DNA of 64,000 nucleotides. Origin: Tuctoria greenei. Lineage: Eukaryota; Streptophyta; Magnoliopsida; Poales; Poaceae. The stretch covers positions 25,697,601 through 25,761,600 of the forward strand of contig JAYESD010000009.1 of NCBI GenBank assembly GCA_036927565.1, read 5' to 3'. Shown in pieces: positions 1-9,359 of this stretch (position 1 is the first letter of the stretch; every line of letters begins with the position of its first letter). The notes beneath the pieces are model-generated. The model was not told where the DNA came from. It saw only the letters and a list, made by a program, of their open reading frames with translations, and did not search any database. Both the position numbers and the translations under genes were made by a program.

Positions 1-1005
1 CTAGGAGAATCACTGGATGAAGGAATGCAGTGTCTCTCTCAGCTTCTGTTGTATGGCAAAGAGGTCCAGTTCGGTGCCAGGTCAAGTATAGAAACTTCCG
101 AAGTTGGCGGTGAACTAGCGGCATAGTTCTCCCCAACTATAGATGGATTCGGGGGCAAGCTCATGAACCAGGATCTAGCTGTCCCGATCAAAGCTACTGG
201 GGAGTAGCTGGCCATGACGGCCTCACTCCCTCCTGCAACGAGGATAGCGGTAAAGTAGATTTGTAGGAACTCAACAGGGTTGATAGTCCCGCCGTACTTC
301 TCTGGTAGATGAGGCTGAAACTTGGGTGGCCACTCCACCATGCGAAGGTGTGGTGCAAGTGCTGCACAACCACCAACTGCTCCTAGAGCAGAAGACTCCT
401 CTAGGATGCATCGTCTCTTGCGCCCGATGGCAACGCGACCATCTTGCTCTATGCAGCAGCGACTAAGCTCCGCCTTGAGGTCTCCTCTCGGGATTCTCGA
501 CATCGTATGTGTACGGTGAGCGATCAAAAGAGTGTGGGATGTCGCATGATGCAACAACGCCCCCACAGCGAGAGCCTAGGTCCAAGCATCCTGACAAGGT
601 CCTGTTGTGCATAGGTGGTACCTACCTGAGATCAGGTTGCGGCAAATTGTTGAGCGTCGTGGTTGTAACGGCGACCATATGGTTGACATTGTTGCGCCAC
701 TGGTCTAGCGTTGTTGGAGGTGCGTCCGACGCAGGTGGACGCTAAAAAAGAGCTCGCGCTACAATCAGCGCATTCTTAGGGTTGCTGGTCGATTCCGTGA
801 CTGACGCGAAGACACCATCCTACTGTTGACCAGTAGCAGCTGTTGCTGCAGCAGGTGTTGGTCCGTTGTTTCCAGGTTGTTGTCCTGGAGCTCCACCTTG
901 TGAATTAGTGGCAGGATTGCTAGTAGGATTACGAGAGGTGTCGCCAACATTGCCTCTACCAACCCGTACATCCGGGCCAGTGGAAGCAGCAGTTGAGTTC
1001 ACCAT
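1..1005 (-). pseudogene. gypsy gag pseudogene (element C)
   Basis: Gag would form the retrotransposon capsid. On the minus strand an ATG at 1005 opens MVNSTAAS, close to the gag starts of elements A and A' (MVNSAAAS, MVNFTTAS). The conserved capsid segment lies at roughly 130-330 and reads RMVEWPPKFQPHLPEKY, later GTARSWFMSLPP. The frame breaks near 140-160, where the expected SIYSWG run is read in another frame, and stops occur near position 1 (FIQ*FS). It is therefore not translatable as one protein. The window cuts off the 3' part. Gag identity is confident; the exact number of frameshifts is not resolved. Confidence 0.8.
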
Positions 1006-1034
1006 TGTTGAAGCTGAGATTCTTGAATCGTGAT

Positions 1035-1054
1035 CCCCTACCTGGCGCGCCAAA
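1035..1054 (-). other. Primer-binding site region of element C
   Basis: Directly downstream (minus strand) of the LTR end is TTTGGCGCGCCAGGTAGGGG, the PBS-type sequence common in Tat-like plant gypsy elements. Elements A and A' carry a diverged version (TTTGGGTCGCCAGGAAGG). Confidence 0.75.
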
Positions 1055-2026
1055 TGTCAAAGCGTGCGATTGACACTCCCCCGGTACCACTAAGAAGTAA
1101 TCCGCGGATGTTCATATTTAGGCAGAGCATCTCAAGAACTCAGGAACAGAGGAGACACAATGAAGAGGTGACACAGTGGTTTTTACGTGGTTCGGGCCGC
1201 CTGAGCGTAATACCCTACTCCAGGAGGTGTTTTTGTGTTGGATCGGTTTGAACGAGTATGCTGGTGAGCTAGTCTGGATGACCTTGGCCTTAGATCGGAT
1301 TGGCCTTCTATCGTGCAACGCAATCCTTTTATATGGTAAGGGTTGGCTATTACAGCGTATTGAGGCCCGACAGGTGGCCACGGTGGTATTCACTACGCCG
1401 CACACGATCTAAGTGTATTACGGCAGTTTATTAGTGTGATAAGTGTTACCAGGATTGATGGTCCTCTCATTGTGTGTCATTAATGCAAAATTAATGACAC
1501 GTTAACCAAGTCTTGTAATGGCTGATTGATTACCTTTGAATGTATGTGTCGTTGGTGATCCCAGAGTTCTTCCCGTTGGAGATGTAGATCCGGACACGTG
1601 ACACGTGGCAGCACCAGAGCTTCCCTTAGCAGGGAGGAAGGTCTAGTGCTACTGGATACGTGGAAGCACCGGAGATTCCCTTAGGAGGGAGGCAGGTCTG
1701 GCGCCACGGGACACGTGGCAGCGATGGAGCCATCCTAAGGAGAGAGACAGGTCCGGCACTGCAGGACATGTGGCAGCACTGGATCCACCCTAAAGATGGA
1801 GGTAGGTCCGGCTCTGCAGGACAAGTGGCAGTACCGGAGCCACCCTTAGTAGAGAGGCAGGTCCGGCACTACGGGACACATGGCAGCAGTGGAGCCACCC
1901 TTAGGAGGCAGGCAGGTCTGGTAGTGCGGGACACGTGTTGGCCTTTGGAGGTTCACTTCCTAGAAAGTGGGACTCGACGCTTCTCTTTTTGGTACGAAGG
2001 GGTACCTGGTCCACAGGGTACCGACA
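1055..2026 (-). repeat. LTR of element C (972 bp)
   Basis: On the minus strand it starts TGTCGGTACC at 2026 and ends CTTTGACA at 1055, followed directly by the PBS. Its terminal sequences match the LTRs of A (15839-16518), A' (45715-46405), B (21224-22053) and B' (51232-52060). A TATA-like ATATAAAAGG lies on the minus strand around 1325-1336. It is longer than its relatives mainly because its U3 part carries six 55-bp repeats. Confidence 0.88.
1600..1929 (-). repeat. Six 55-bp tandem repeats with G-box-like core in LTR U3
   Basis: Six consecutive 55-bp units begin at 1600, 1655, 1710, 1765, 1820 and 1875, with a partial seventh at 1930. Each opens with GACACGTGGC or a one- to two-base variant (GATACGTGG, GACATGTGG, GACAAGTGG, GACACATGG) and ends in GCAGGTCCGGC-like sequence. 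Intact copies hold CACGTG, the plant G-box/ABRE core. The same 55-bp period occurs three times in the B LTRs and about 1.5 times in the A LTRs. Confidence 0.9.
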
Positions 2027-2041
2027 AGCACAATTCTACAT

Positions 2042-2230
2042 GACGTGTTATTTCTCTACCTTTGGAGACAGGAAGATCACATGGTTGACCGACGGAGTCC
2101 AATACTACGTCCTTTATGATGAGTTCGCAAGGATTCATGGACTTGAGGAGTTCTTGAACTATGAGTTGACAATACTCAACCTCAAGGACATGGATTTGGG
2201 AGAGATGGAGTTCATGTACCAAAGTGGTGA
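2042..2230 (+). pseudogene. 5' piece of SIRE-type 3' ORF (interrupted)
   Basis: The reading frame gives RKITWLTDGVQYYVLYDEFAR and ends at MEFMYQSGD. From memory this resembles the ITWMTDGxxYxVxYxxFA...MNFMY segment of the extra protein encoded after pol in SIRE/Opie-type Copia elements. The matching downstream segment (LNRILRKTLAPKNGDAG) is found from about 3115, so one ORF was split by the gypsy fragment at 2231. The upstream part was cut away by element C at 2026. No function is established for this protein; env-like has been proposed for some family members. Confidence 0.65.
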
Positions 2231-2856
2231 TGAGTAGGTTTAGGCCCGATCTTCCGAAAGGTATGTTGATTGGGGTGGAGAACTCGACGTTGATGATCCG
2301 CGGCACTCGAGCGGCTCGAGTACCCCTGCAATCACTACACCATGGCTCCGTTGGTTATCAACCGTGCTGTACATGCTTGACCTCGCCAAGAAGGCTAATC
2401 CCTGCAAGTGCAACCGAGAACACGAGCAAAAATGTCGAAGACACGATCTAAAATCGCAAAGTTGAGGTCTCACAAACCGTAGAACGGCGATATTATTGAT
2501 CTAAGAAAAACCCACCGAATATGACGGTGGCTGCAGTATTTATAGGCTAGGGTTTGACAAAAACACGATTAGATGCGTCCCTAATGGACTATTACGGGAT
2601 ACAAGGCCGAAAGGCCCGATTCGGTGGCGCAGCACCAGACAGATATCTGGACTCGAATTGTTTCGACGATTCCCAATGACTCCCGAGGAATTTTGAGGTG
2701 GGACCAGAACCATTGGAAATTTTATCTTCTCCTATTTCCGTGCATATGTAGAACGTCGAAAATGGAGTCCATATGCCTCCTGGGCGTCCATTTTAAGGTG
2801 GACTGCTCCTGGACTCCGAGTTGAACTCGAGTCCGAGTTATAAACTGTTTCCATCA
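2231..2856 (-). repeat. Chromovirus-like gypsy LTR, left copy (about 626 bp)
   Basis: On the minus strand it ends CCTAAACCTACTCA at 2231 and starts near TGATGGAAACAG at about 2856 (the start is approximate). It is nearly identical to 31676-32302. A pol C-terminus lies upstream on the minus strand, so this is a 3' LTR. On the other side the SIRE ORF follows directly at 2230. The left edge of the 29-kb duplicated unit lies at or within this LTR. Confidence 0.75.
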
Positions 2857-3115
2857 ACTTGTGGACGTCCCAGCTGGTTCTCCACGCTGCCAAGGCCTCT
2901 TTCCTTCACCTGTTGATCTTCTCCATTATTCCTAATAACAATTAAATCATCACATAGCAATCTATTCTCAAACTCACATGCAAAAGAAGATAGGAATGAA
3001 TTCACCTGCTGATTTATTAACCGTGCTCGTGCTCTTGTGATTGGTCCTTGCAGTTCAATGTGCATCTCCGCTGTTGTGATGTCCTCATCAAGTGGTTTTA
3101 ACAATCCCCCCACAA
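2838..3115 (-). pseudogene. Gypsy polyprotein C-terminal fragment
   Basis: The minus-strand frame reads ELQGPITRARARLINQQVNSF and ends DGNSL at a stop inside the LTR start. GPxTRARA followed by a QVNSFL-type tail is a recognisable end of chromovirus-like (Tekay/Del-type) grass gypsy polyproteins. Only the tail after integrase is present; the rest of pol is missing. The right boundary is a judgement, since SIRE coding resumes between about 3100 and 3135. In unit 2 most of this fragment is deleted. Confidence 0.65.
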
Positions 3116-4035
3116 CCAATATCTTCTGCCCCTTCTTTAGTGTGCTCAATCGGATATTGAGGAAGACTCTAGCACCTAAGAACGGGGATGCGGGGATGAT
3201 ACAAGGAAACCTTCAGCATTTGATGAGATTAATTGTGGAAGATGAAAAATTCAATGTCTTCGACTATTTCTACAACAACATCTTCAACATATCCCACACC
3301 CCCAACTGCTCATGTGGTTATGCACCTTTTATTATGTGCTTGACTAAGAAAGTCTCGGGGTTAGAGTTCGTGAAGGATGTCAAGCATAGAGCCCTTCATC
3401 CCCAAATTCCTCCTCCAGTACCCAAGATAGGCGGAGCTTCTATAAGGGGTACCTCCTTTGTGCCTCCTCCTCCCGCACCCACCTCTTTCTCCTCCGGCAA
3501 CTCTTCAAGTGTTATTCTCATGTTCTTGAAGTCTATCTTTTCCTCGTGCTGCAAGATGGAAGTCTGCACTAAAAAGATGGCTAGAAGGCAAGACAAGTAC
3601 ATGTGGAAGCTATGTGAGAAGGCGGACATTCCAATGCCACAAGAGACCTCCGAAGATGTAGAAATCACACCTTTTTTGGAGCTCTTCGAGGTGGAGCTTG
3701 CTCTCTTTGGTGTTGGGGGTGGCTCTTCTAGTGCCGCTCCGAACATTGAAGAAGTCGTGGTTGAAGACGACGAAGACAATGAGGAAGAGGAGGATGATGA
3801 AGAGGCGACCCGAAGTGACCAAGTCCGTGGTGAGGAGAATGAGAGCGGTGACGAGTACTTTAGGCTCTCTCCTTTCTTCTCCCTTAATCTTTTCCTTTTT
3901 GGTGTCTTGATGTCAAAAGGGGGGGGGTTGAGGGGGAGTACCTCTAGATCCATGGACTATGTATATTTTGAAAACTTGTGTTTATCATTTGTGTCTTGGG
4001 TTGTAATGCTTTTGTCGCTACATTTTCATATTTGA
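3115..4035 (+). pseudogene. 3' piece of SIRE-type 3' ORF
   Basis: The frame runs PFFSVLNRILRKTLAPKNGDAG, then CGYAPFIMCL, a proline-rich segment (PPPVPKIGG), and an acidic tract (about 3755-3815, EEEEDDEE). It ends at 4035. This is the C-terminal half of the SIRE post-pol protein whose N-terminal half is at 2042-2230. The open frame extends further upstream (from 3037), but those codons belong to the inserted gypsy fragment read in antisense. The segment 3708-3960 recurs at 32325-32575; the piece before it is deleted in unit 2. Confidence 0.6.
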
Positions 4036-4413
4036 GTTGTAATAACTTTATGCCTCATGTTATGTTGAATGACTATCTTTGCTAGTCTATGTTGACTTTA
4101 TTGAATATCATTCTTCTTTAATCATGATATTGTTCTATATGTGTGATGATGTTAAATTAAAAAATTGAGATGCATGTTTCACTTCAATTTATCACATCTC
4201 AACACTTGCATCACACGTAGGCACCCCACCATAACACACAAACGTATAAATCTCCCATAGATTTCATTCTTGTGCATCAATCTTATTGCAAATCAATCAT
4301 GCACACATTTAGGGGGAGCTCTTTATGCACTTATGCGTTATGAAAACCAACTCAATTACATTTTTATCAAAAAACTCAATGTGTTGTCATAAAATCACCA
4401 AAAAGGGGGAGAT
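4036..4413 (+). other. SIRE 3' untranslated region and polypurine tract
   Basis: AT-rich non-coding sequence with no supported gene. It ends in a purine run (AAAAAGGGGGAGA, 4400-4412) immediately before the LTR, which fits a plus-strand priming polypurine tract. The counterpart is 32640-33034. Confidence 0.7.
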
Positions 4414-6038
4414 TGAAAGTGCATCTAGGCTAAATCTTCGTGAGTTTTGATGATTAATAACAACACTTAAGGGACTAATGAGCATTGAAAGTGTTAACAC
4501 AGGTGATTAAATGATGGTAGGAGTTGGATACACTCAAAAAGGAAAAAAGAGGAGAATTTAGGGTTTAAAATTCTTTGCGTCGAGTTTAGCCTTATAGTGT
4601 GAGTATGTTCAAAGTGTCAAAGTGTTGAGAATCACCTAAGAGCTATTCTTCCAAATAGGTTTAGTTTGGAGAGATGAGTTGAGGCAGCCCTAAGGACAGG
4701 GCTGGACATGTCTGAGTTGGAAGGTCGGACTAGTTCGGCCACATCGAACAAATCTGATGTTAGGCGGGCCAAGAGGTATTGTGTGAGTTAGGAACTGTAC
4801 GTTTGGGAACGAACTAGTTTGTGGTGAGTGTGTCTGAGTCCTTCTGGGACTAAGTCCTGAAGGGCCGGACTAGTGCGTCCTGGGGGGTCGGACTAGTCTG
4901 CTGTAGCAAACTTGTCCGATACTAACCGAAACAAAAGGTATTGTGTGAGTTTGAACTAGTCCATTGTGGCTTAGACTAGTCAGTTTGGGACTTGGAGGTG
5001 GCTATTGGGACTAAGTCCTTGATTGTTGGACTTGTTCGCCCTTGGAGGCTGGATTAGTCTGGTGGACCAGACTTGCACGTTCTCAACAAGAACAAAAGGT
5101 TCTGTGTGAGATCGAACTAGTCCGTTCTTGCACGAACTATTTTGTGGTGTTGTGAATGTTTGAATTCAAAAGATGGTGGGGGACTTCTGGTTGGTCAAGG
5201 GTGACATCACTGGTCCCCACATGTCAGACTAGTCCAGGTCCAAGGCCAGACTAGTTCGGACTATTTCTCGTGGCAACGGCTAATTGTCGGGACACTTATA
5301 AAAAAGGATCCCCCGGGCTTCTAAAGCCCCCTCTCGAACCCTAGTGCCAACATAGCCTTCCAAGAGCCCTCCTACACCTTTCTCTTGACATCTTTGAGCC
5401 CCAAGAGCGAATCTTGAGTGTTTATGACATTTGGGAGAGAAGAGAGAAGGGTTGTGCTTTGGCTTGAGCTCTTGGTTGATTCTCCCATGTTGATCTGTTG
5501 ATTTGAGTTGACTTGGGTGTTGATTCGTGATCTCTTTGTGCTGTAACTTTGTGGAAGCCTTAGATTGTGAGTTGTCCGATAGATCATTGTGATTTCCAAG
5601 TGATTTAGTGGAAGAACAAGCTAGCCTTTCTGGTGGCTTGGAGAGGATAGGGTTGAGAGAAACCCGGTCCTTTGTGGACTCCTCAACGTGGTTGTAGGCT
5701 TCTCCGTGAGGCTGAACCAAAGGATAAAATCTTGTGTCTTGTGCCTCGATTTGTCCTTCATTCTTTGCTAGATCATCTTTTAGGGTTCTTCGTGTTCATG
5801 TTTAAATCTTGTGATCCATCTAGTTTAACTTGTTCCTTCTACGGGCAACTAATTCTCTAGATTGCTAGATTGTACCTTTATATTCCACACTAGGTAGATC
5901 GCTTGGAAAACCAAGAAAAATATCATTTTTCTTTCTTTCCATGTACCTAACTGGACTAGTCTGCCCCCTGGTTGCTGATTGAGTTTTATTAAGTCAAATT
6001 TCAGGTTTTTTGCCTATTCACCCCCTCTAGGCAACTCA
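4414..6038 (+). repeat. SIRE-like 3' LTR, unit 1 (about 1.6 kb)
   Basis: Starts TGAAAGTGCATCTAGG after the polypurine tract and ends CTCTAGGCAACTCA. It carries about ten ACTAGT hexamers, mostly as (G/A)GACTAGT(C/T)CG or GAACTAGTCC, between about 4727 and 5960. A plausible start of the transcribed part is near 5280-5300 (TATAAAAAAGG). The counterpart is 33035-34640. Confidence 0.82.
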
Positions 6039-6235
6039 CTCCTGAGGGGATCAAGACTTTGGGGTTGGTTGTCAACCAGTTAATCTTTTGGCACCAACGC
6101 GACATCGTGTTGGACGATGAGCCAATTTATAGCCCTATCACAGCTCGGAAGACTGCAACCCCGTCTTCTTCACCAAAAGTTCTATGAAGATACACTCCTG
6201 ATATGTCCTAGCAAGGATGATAGTAAAGATAATCA

Positions 6236-6370
6236 AGAGCAACCAATTGAACAACAACTTGAAGTAGTATGAGAGCAAGCTGAAGAGCAATCAGTTGAAC
6301 AACAGCTTGAAACGATATGAGAGCAATCTGACAGCAAAGAGCAACTAGTTGAACAACAAGTTCAACAACA
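6236..6370 (+). repeat. 48-bp imperfect tandem repeat in CACTA ORF
   Basis: Two 48-bp units (6236-6283 and 6284-6331) plus a partial third encode E-Q-rich sequence of the type EQxxEQQLE. Each full unit now contains an in-frame TGA. The same array occurs in unit 2 at about 34838-34970. Confidence 0.7.
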
Positions 6371-6407
6371 GAAAAATGTCCAACTTTCGACGACTACTCC
6401 TCCGTCA

Positions 6408-7984
6408 GTGCCTGTGGAAGTTAGCTCATACGAAAATAAAGGACCTTCTAAAGAAGTGTCAAAATATTTGGAAAGAATTAAGAAAGTAATTACAAATTCT
6501 CATGCATCTCATGCTTCATATGAGCCAACATTAGAAAATATTGAGGAGTGGGAAGAAAACAACGTCAAACATACTCGGGAGATGGCTTTAGTTAAACCAA
6601 GAGTTCTGGTATACAAGATTTCGGACGTTCCTCCTAAATTTGTGAATGGGAAGCCATTCAGGACATCAACACAGCTGAGCGAGCAACCTTTCCCGCTCAA
6701 AAAAATGCACAAGTGGAACATCACCGCAAACACTAAATATGAACTTGATTGTATCACATTTCGTGTTTCGAAAAAAGCATTCTATGGCGGAGGAGAACTT
6801 AAACGAGCCATTGTATTTGAAGATTTGTGGAGCCTGTTCTATCGAGACATGCTCGAAATCAACCTTACTCATCTGGTGCTTGTAAGTGCCTCTAATATTT
6901 CGTACTTGCTTTTCTTACTACACGCATACATATCATGAGATTGTAACGATTTTGGACTTATTATTTGATAGGATGCAATACATATATAATGAAAAATTGA
7001 AGTCCAAGACAGGTATCCTTGACCCTATAATAATTGCAAAGTCGAATTTCGACTTTCAAGTGAACCAGGACTCAGAACAGTACATGCACATGTCACAAAA
7101 AAATTTGAAAAATCAATCGTAGACCAAAAGAAGGATAAAAAGACAAATGTGTCACTCTGCACACGCATGTTTAACTTTGTCAAAGATGGCAAGGACCAGC
7201 TCTATACTACTTCGAGTAAGTTCGACACATGACATTGAAATAGCACTTTATTGCTAATTGTTAACTTAACACGTGTGTTTGTATGTGTGCGGTAAACACT
7301 ACATAATGATCTTCATCAAGCCAACGCAAGGTTTGACAACTGTCTTGGACTCGGTCGATTACACATCAAACATTTACAGAGATTTCCTTGCAATTTTGGG
7401 AAGGTACGGATATTCGATACTTTTAATATACACACATATATAGGTTGGCAATTCTTATATGACATTTCTTGTATGACAGTGTTTGGTGGTTTTACTGTAA
7501 AGAACTTGGTGGTGAGTGACCTGCTAATAAGGATGAAATGAATATATCAACATACTTTCCTTATCCCAAGGAGCCTCCTGGTAGTGTCCTATCCAGATAT
7601 TATGTATGCGAGCATCTTCGAACCGCCTGCGAATATAGAGTGAATCGTGGGGATGTAAGTTATCCTTAATGTTGATCATGTATTTTCATATTTTTGAGAT
7701 ACATTTTTATTGTCACTAGCGTATTTTAATACTTATATTATCTTTTCATTGTTACCAACACATTCTAAATCTTATTATGTGTTTTATTAAAGTACAAGAA
7801 TGTGATTGAAGAATGGCCAATTTCTAGGGATATGCCTGATGCAGGAGTCAACAAGATCGCGAGTGAACTATGTACTTTCATGCGCCATGAAGTTTTTCAC
7901 CGAAAAGGGCTGTTCTTCGACAACACTGGTCTACTTGTTGATGTGCCAGAACTTAGCCAGTATGAACACCGAAACAGTTTTTAG
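6408..7984 (+). pseudogene. CACTA Ulp1-like (C48 peptidase) pseudogene, unit 1
   Basis: Many grass CACTA elements encode a second protein with a Ulp1/C48 cysteine-protease-like domain. Segments here follow that order. First is PPKFVNGKPF...FEDLWSLFYRDMLEINLTH (6600-6870), then an intron with GTAAGT at 6882 and a TTTGATAG acceptor ending at 6971. Next come KTGILDPIIIAKSNF (7000), MIFIKPTQGLTTVLDS (7308), WWFYCKELGG (7490) and PPGSVLSRYYVCEHL (7570). The last exon is from about 7795 (MPDAGVNKIASELCTFM). The usual catalytic Cys position (LCGYYVCE) is Ser-Arg here (LSRYYVCE). Stops and frame changes separate several pieces, so it is not functional. Confidence 0.72.
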
Positions 7985-8144
7985 TGATGAAACATGTAAA
8001 CTATGAGTTGACATATGAGATGACTTATATTTTGTGATGTGTGTTAATATTACTTGTCAAAATATATTATTCGTACTTTGTGTGAATGTGTATTTGAATT
8101 TTTGCTGGAAATTAGAAATAACAGGACATAGTACTGGAAAGGGT

Positions 8145-8404
8145 ATATTTTTTCACCGGTGGATCCTCGTAGTTAACGAACTGCCTGTGATAAGACATTT
8201 TCATAGGCGGATCCTCGTAGCTGAAGAAGCGTCTGTGATAAGTCATTTTCATAGGCGGATCCTGATAAGTAAAGAACCGCTTGCGAAAATTGTCTCCGTC
8301 TGTGAAAATTTCCGATTTTCACAGGCTCTTCATTTCGGACGGTTTTGAAATCCATTTGTAATAATATATTTTGAGCCGCATGAGATAAAGCTTTTTTAGT
8401 AGTG
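8145..8404 (+). repeat. CACTA subterminal repeats and 3' terminal inverted repeat
   Basis: Direct repeats of a unit containing GATAAGACATTTTCATA, GGCGGATCCTCGTAG and GTAAC/GTAAAGAACYGCY recur at about 8145-8290. The terminal repeat CTTTTTTAGTAGTG is at 8391-8404. Subterminal repeats of this kind are transposase-binding sites in CACTA elements. Confidence 0.75.
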
Positions 8405-8523
8405 ACTTCATGCCTTTTCAAGTTTTTCACTGTTAAAAAATGACACTATTTGAGGTATCTTCTAAGAAAAATCTATCAGAAACTCCCAAATAAAGTCTTG
8501 GCCTTTTTTGCTATAGTCTAAGG
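8405..8523. other. Non-coding spacer between CACTA and MITE
   Basis: AT-rich sequence; no coding region or repeat is supported. It holds the left target duplication GTCTAAGG (8516-8523). Confidence 0.5.
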
Positions 8524-8720
8524 TCTTGTTTGGCATAGTTGGAACTTGTTACAAAAGCAGCTTGTTTGAAAAGCTAGTGGAAAGCAGCTTCTGCTTATGT
8601 CCTGCTTTTACTTCATTTTGAGAAGCAGTTGAACTAATAAGCTGTTACAGAAGCTTCCTGATTGGCACACCCTCAGCTTATTTTTGTGAAAAAACTGTAG
8701 CGGAAGCTGTACCAAATAGG
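8524..8720. mobile_element. hAT-like MITE with exact 8-bp target duplication, unit 1
   Basis: A 197-bp element flanked by identical GTCTAAGG octamers at 8516-8523 and 8721-8728. The ends are imperfect inverted repeats (TCTTGTTTGG and CCAAATAG), and the interior is rich in AGCAGCTT/AAGCTGC motifs. An 8-bp duplication and TTGTTTGG-type ends fit non-autonomous hAT elements. No coding capacity. Confidence 0.78.
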
Positions 8721-8728
8721 GTCTAAGG

Positions 8729-8914
8729 TTTAAGTGTAGTTTAATTTAGCTGATTGTATTAACTTTGACACAAATATGATTGTATTAAAGAAGGAGAAAA
8801 GCAAGAGGAAAAAGACGACATTAACCTGATGGAAGGATTTAGAACAAGTTGTTCTAGACAACTATTCTGAAAGGTTATTCATCCAAGAACCCGGGTTTCC
8901 TGTTTGATCATTTG
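8729..8914. other. Non-coding spacer with left 9-bp MULE target duplication
   Basis: No gene is seen. The last nine bases (GATCATTTG, 8906-8914) are the left target duplication of the Mutator-like element. Confidence 0.6.
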
Positions 8915-9034
8915 GAAAAAAAATTCTATGCAGCACTGCTGCAAATAGCCCACTTTACAGCACCTCCTAAATCGTCGACAAGTGGCCTGGCGCGCATCCT
9001 AAAGCAGCGCGTTGTCGCCCCACCCGCACGGCCA
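8915..9034 (+). repeat. MULE left terminal inverted repeat, unit 1
   Basis: Begins GAAAAAAAATTCTATGCAGC and pairs with the inverted complement of 13415-13534, including GTGGCCTGGCGCGCATCCT near the inner part. Confidence 0.82.
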
Positions 9035-9155
9035 CTTCGGCTCCGAAGGGCCCTCCGCCCGGTCACCTGGCTCTGGATTCCCTATGGCTCGATCTGGATT
9101 CTCGATCTGATCACCACGTCGCATCCCCGTATCCGCGCCCGCCCAGCTCCATCGC

Positions 9156-9356
9156 CGTCCGCCGCCGGCCGCCTCCCTCCCGGGCACCGAACTACATCGC
9201 TGCGGTCGCCAACCTCTGTCGTCGTCCGCCGTCGGCCGCCTCCATCACGGGCGCCGAACTCCATCGCCGCGGTCGCCAACCTCCGTTGCCGTCCGCTGCC
9301 GGCCCCCTCCCTCGTGGGCGCCGAACTCCATCGCCGCGGTCGCCAACCTCCGTCGC
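9156..9356 (+). repeat. 67-bp GC-rich minisatellite, three units
   Basis: Three 67-bp units (9156, 9223, 9290), each containing a GGGCGCCGAACT-like core and GGTCGCCAACCT. Unit 2 keeps a single copy at 39227-39293. Because 67 is not a multiple of three, the open frame through this region is unlikely to code. Confidence 0.88.
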
Positions 9357-9359
9357 TGT

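Larger units (their letters stand above)
1..2026 (-). mobile_element. Ty3/Gypsy Tat-like element C, 5' end (partial)
   Basis: This is the 5' end of a minus-strand LTR retrotransposon that continues past position 1. Seen on the minus strand: an LTR with TGTC/GACA ends, a primer-binding region with the GGCGCGCCAGG core, then a broken gag. The gag is alignable with those of elements A and A' (shared WPPKFxPHLPEKY and GTAxSWFxSLPP motifs), so all belong to one family. The element is inserted in the coding region of a SIRE-like Copia element, whose reading frame resumes at 2027. It lies outside the 29-kb duplication, because unit 2 lacks it. Assignment to the Tat lineage is by gag and PBS resemblance; no pol is visible here. 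Confidence 0.85.
2027..6038 (+). mobile_element. SIRE-like Ty1/Copia element, 3' part with 3' LTR
   Basis: Plus-strand remnant of a Copia element: 3'-terminal extra ORF in two pieces (2027-2230 and about 3115-4035), a polypurine tract at 4400-4412 and a 3' LTR at 4414-6038. It is cut by element C at 2026 and by a gypsy fragment at 2231-3115. Its own 3' end lies in a CACTA element, whose sequence resumes at 6039. Assignment to the SIRE clade rests on the TGAAAGTGCATCTAGG LTR start, the long LTR and the post-pol ORF. Confidence 0.75.
6039..8404 (+). mobile_element. CACTA (En/Spm-like) element, 3' part, unit 1
   Basis: The 3' end is CTTTTTTAGTAGTG (8391-8404), the complement of the canonical CACTACTAAAAAAG terminus. 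It is preceded by subterminal direct repeats and a degenerate Ulp1-like second ORF. The 5' half, including the transposase, is absent from the window: the SIRE element occupies that side. The 3-bp target duplication cannot be checked for the same reason. Confidence 0.82.

Noticed and set aside
1118..1405. Frames inside the element C LTR as genes
   Set aside because: They lie wholly within the LTR and have no motifs.
3396..3953. 185-codon minus-strand frame over the SIRE 3' ORF
   Set aside because: Antisense to an acidic, Pro-rich coding region; only the plus-strand frame has family resemblance.
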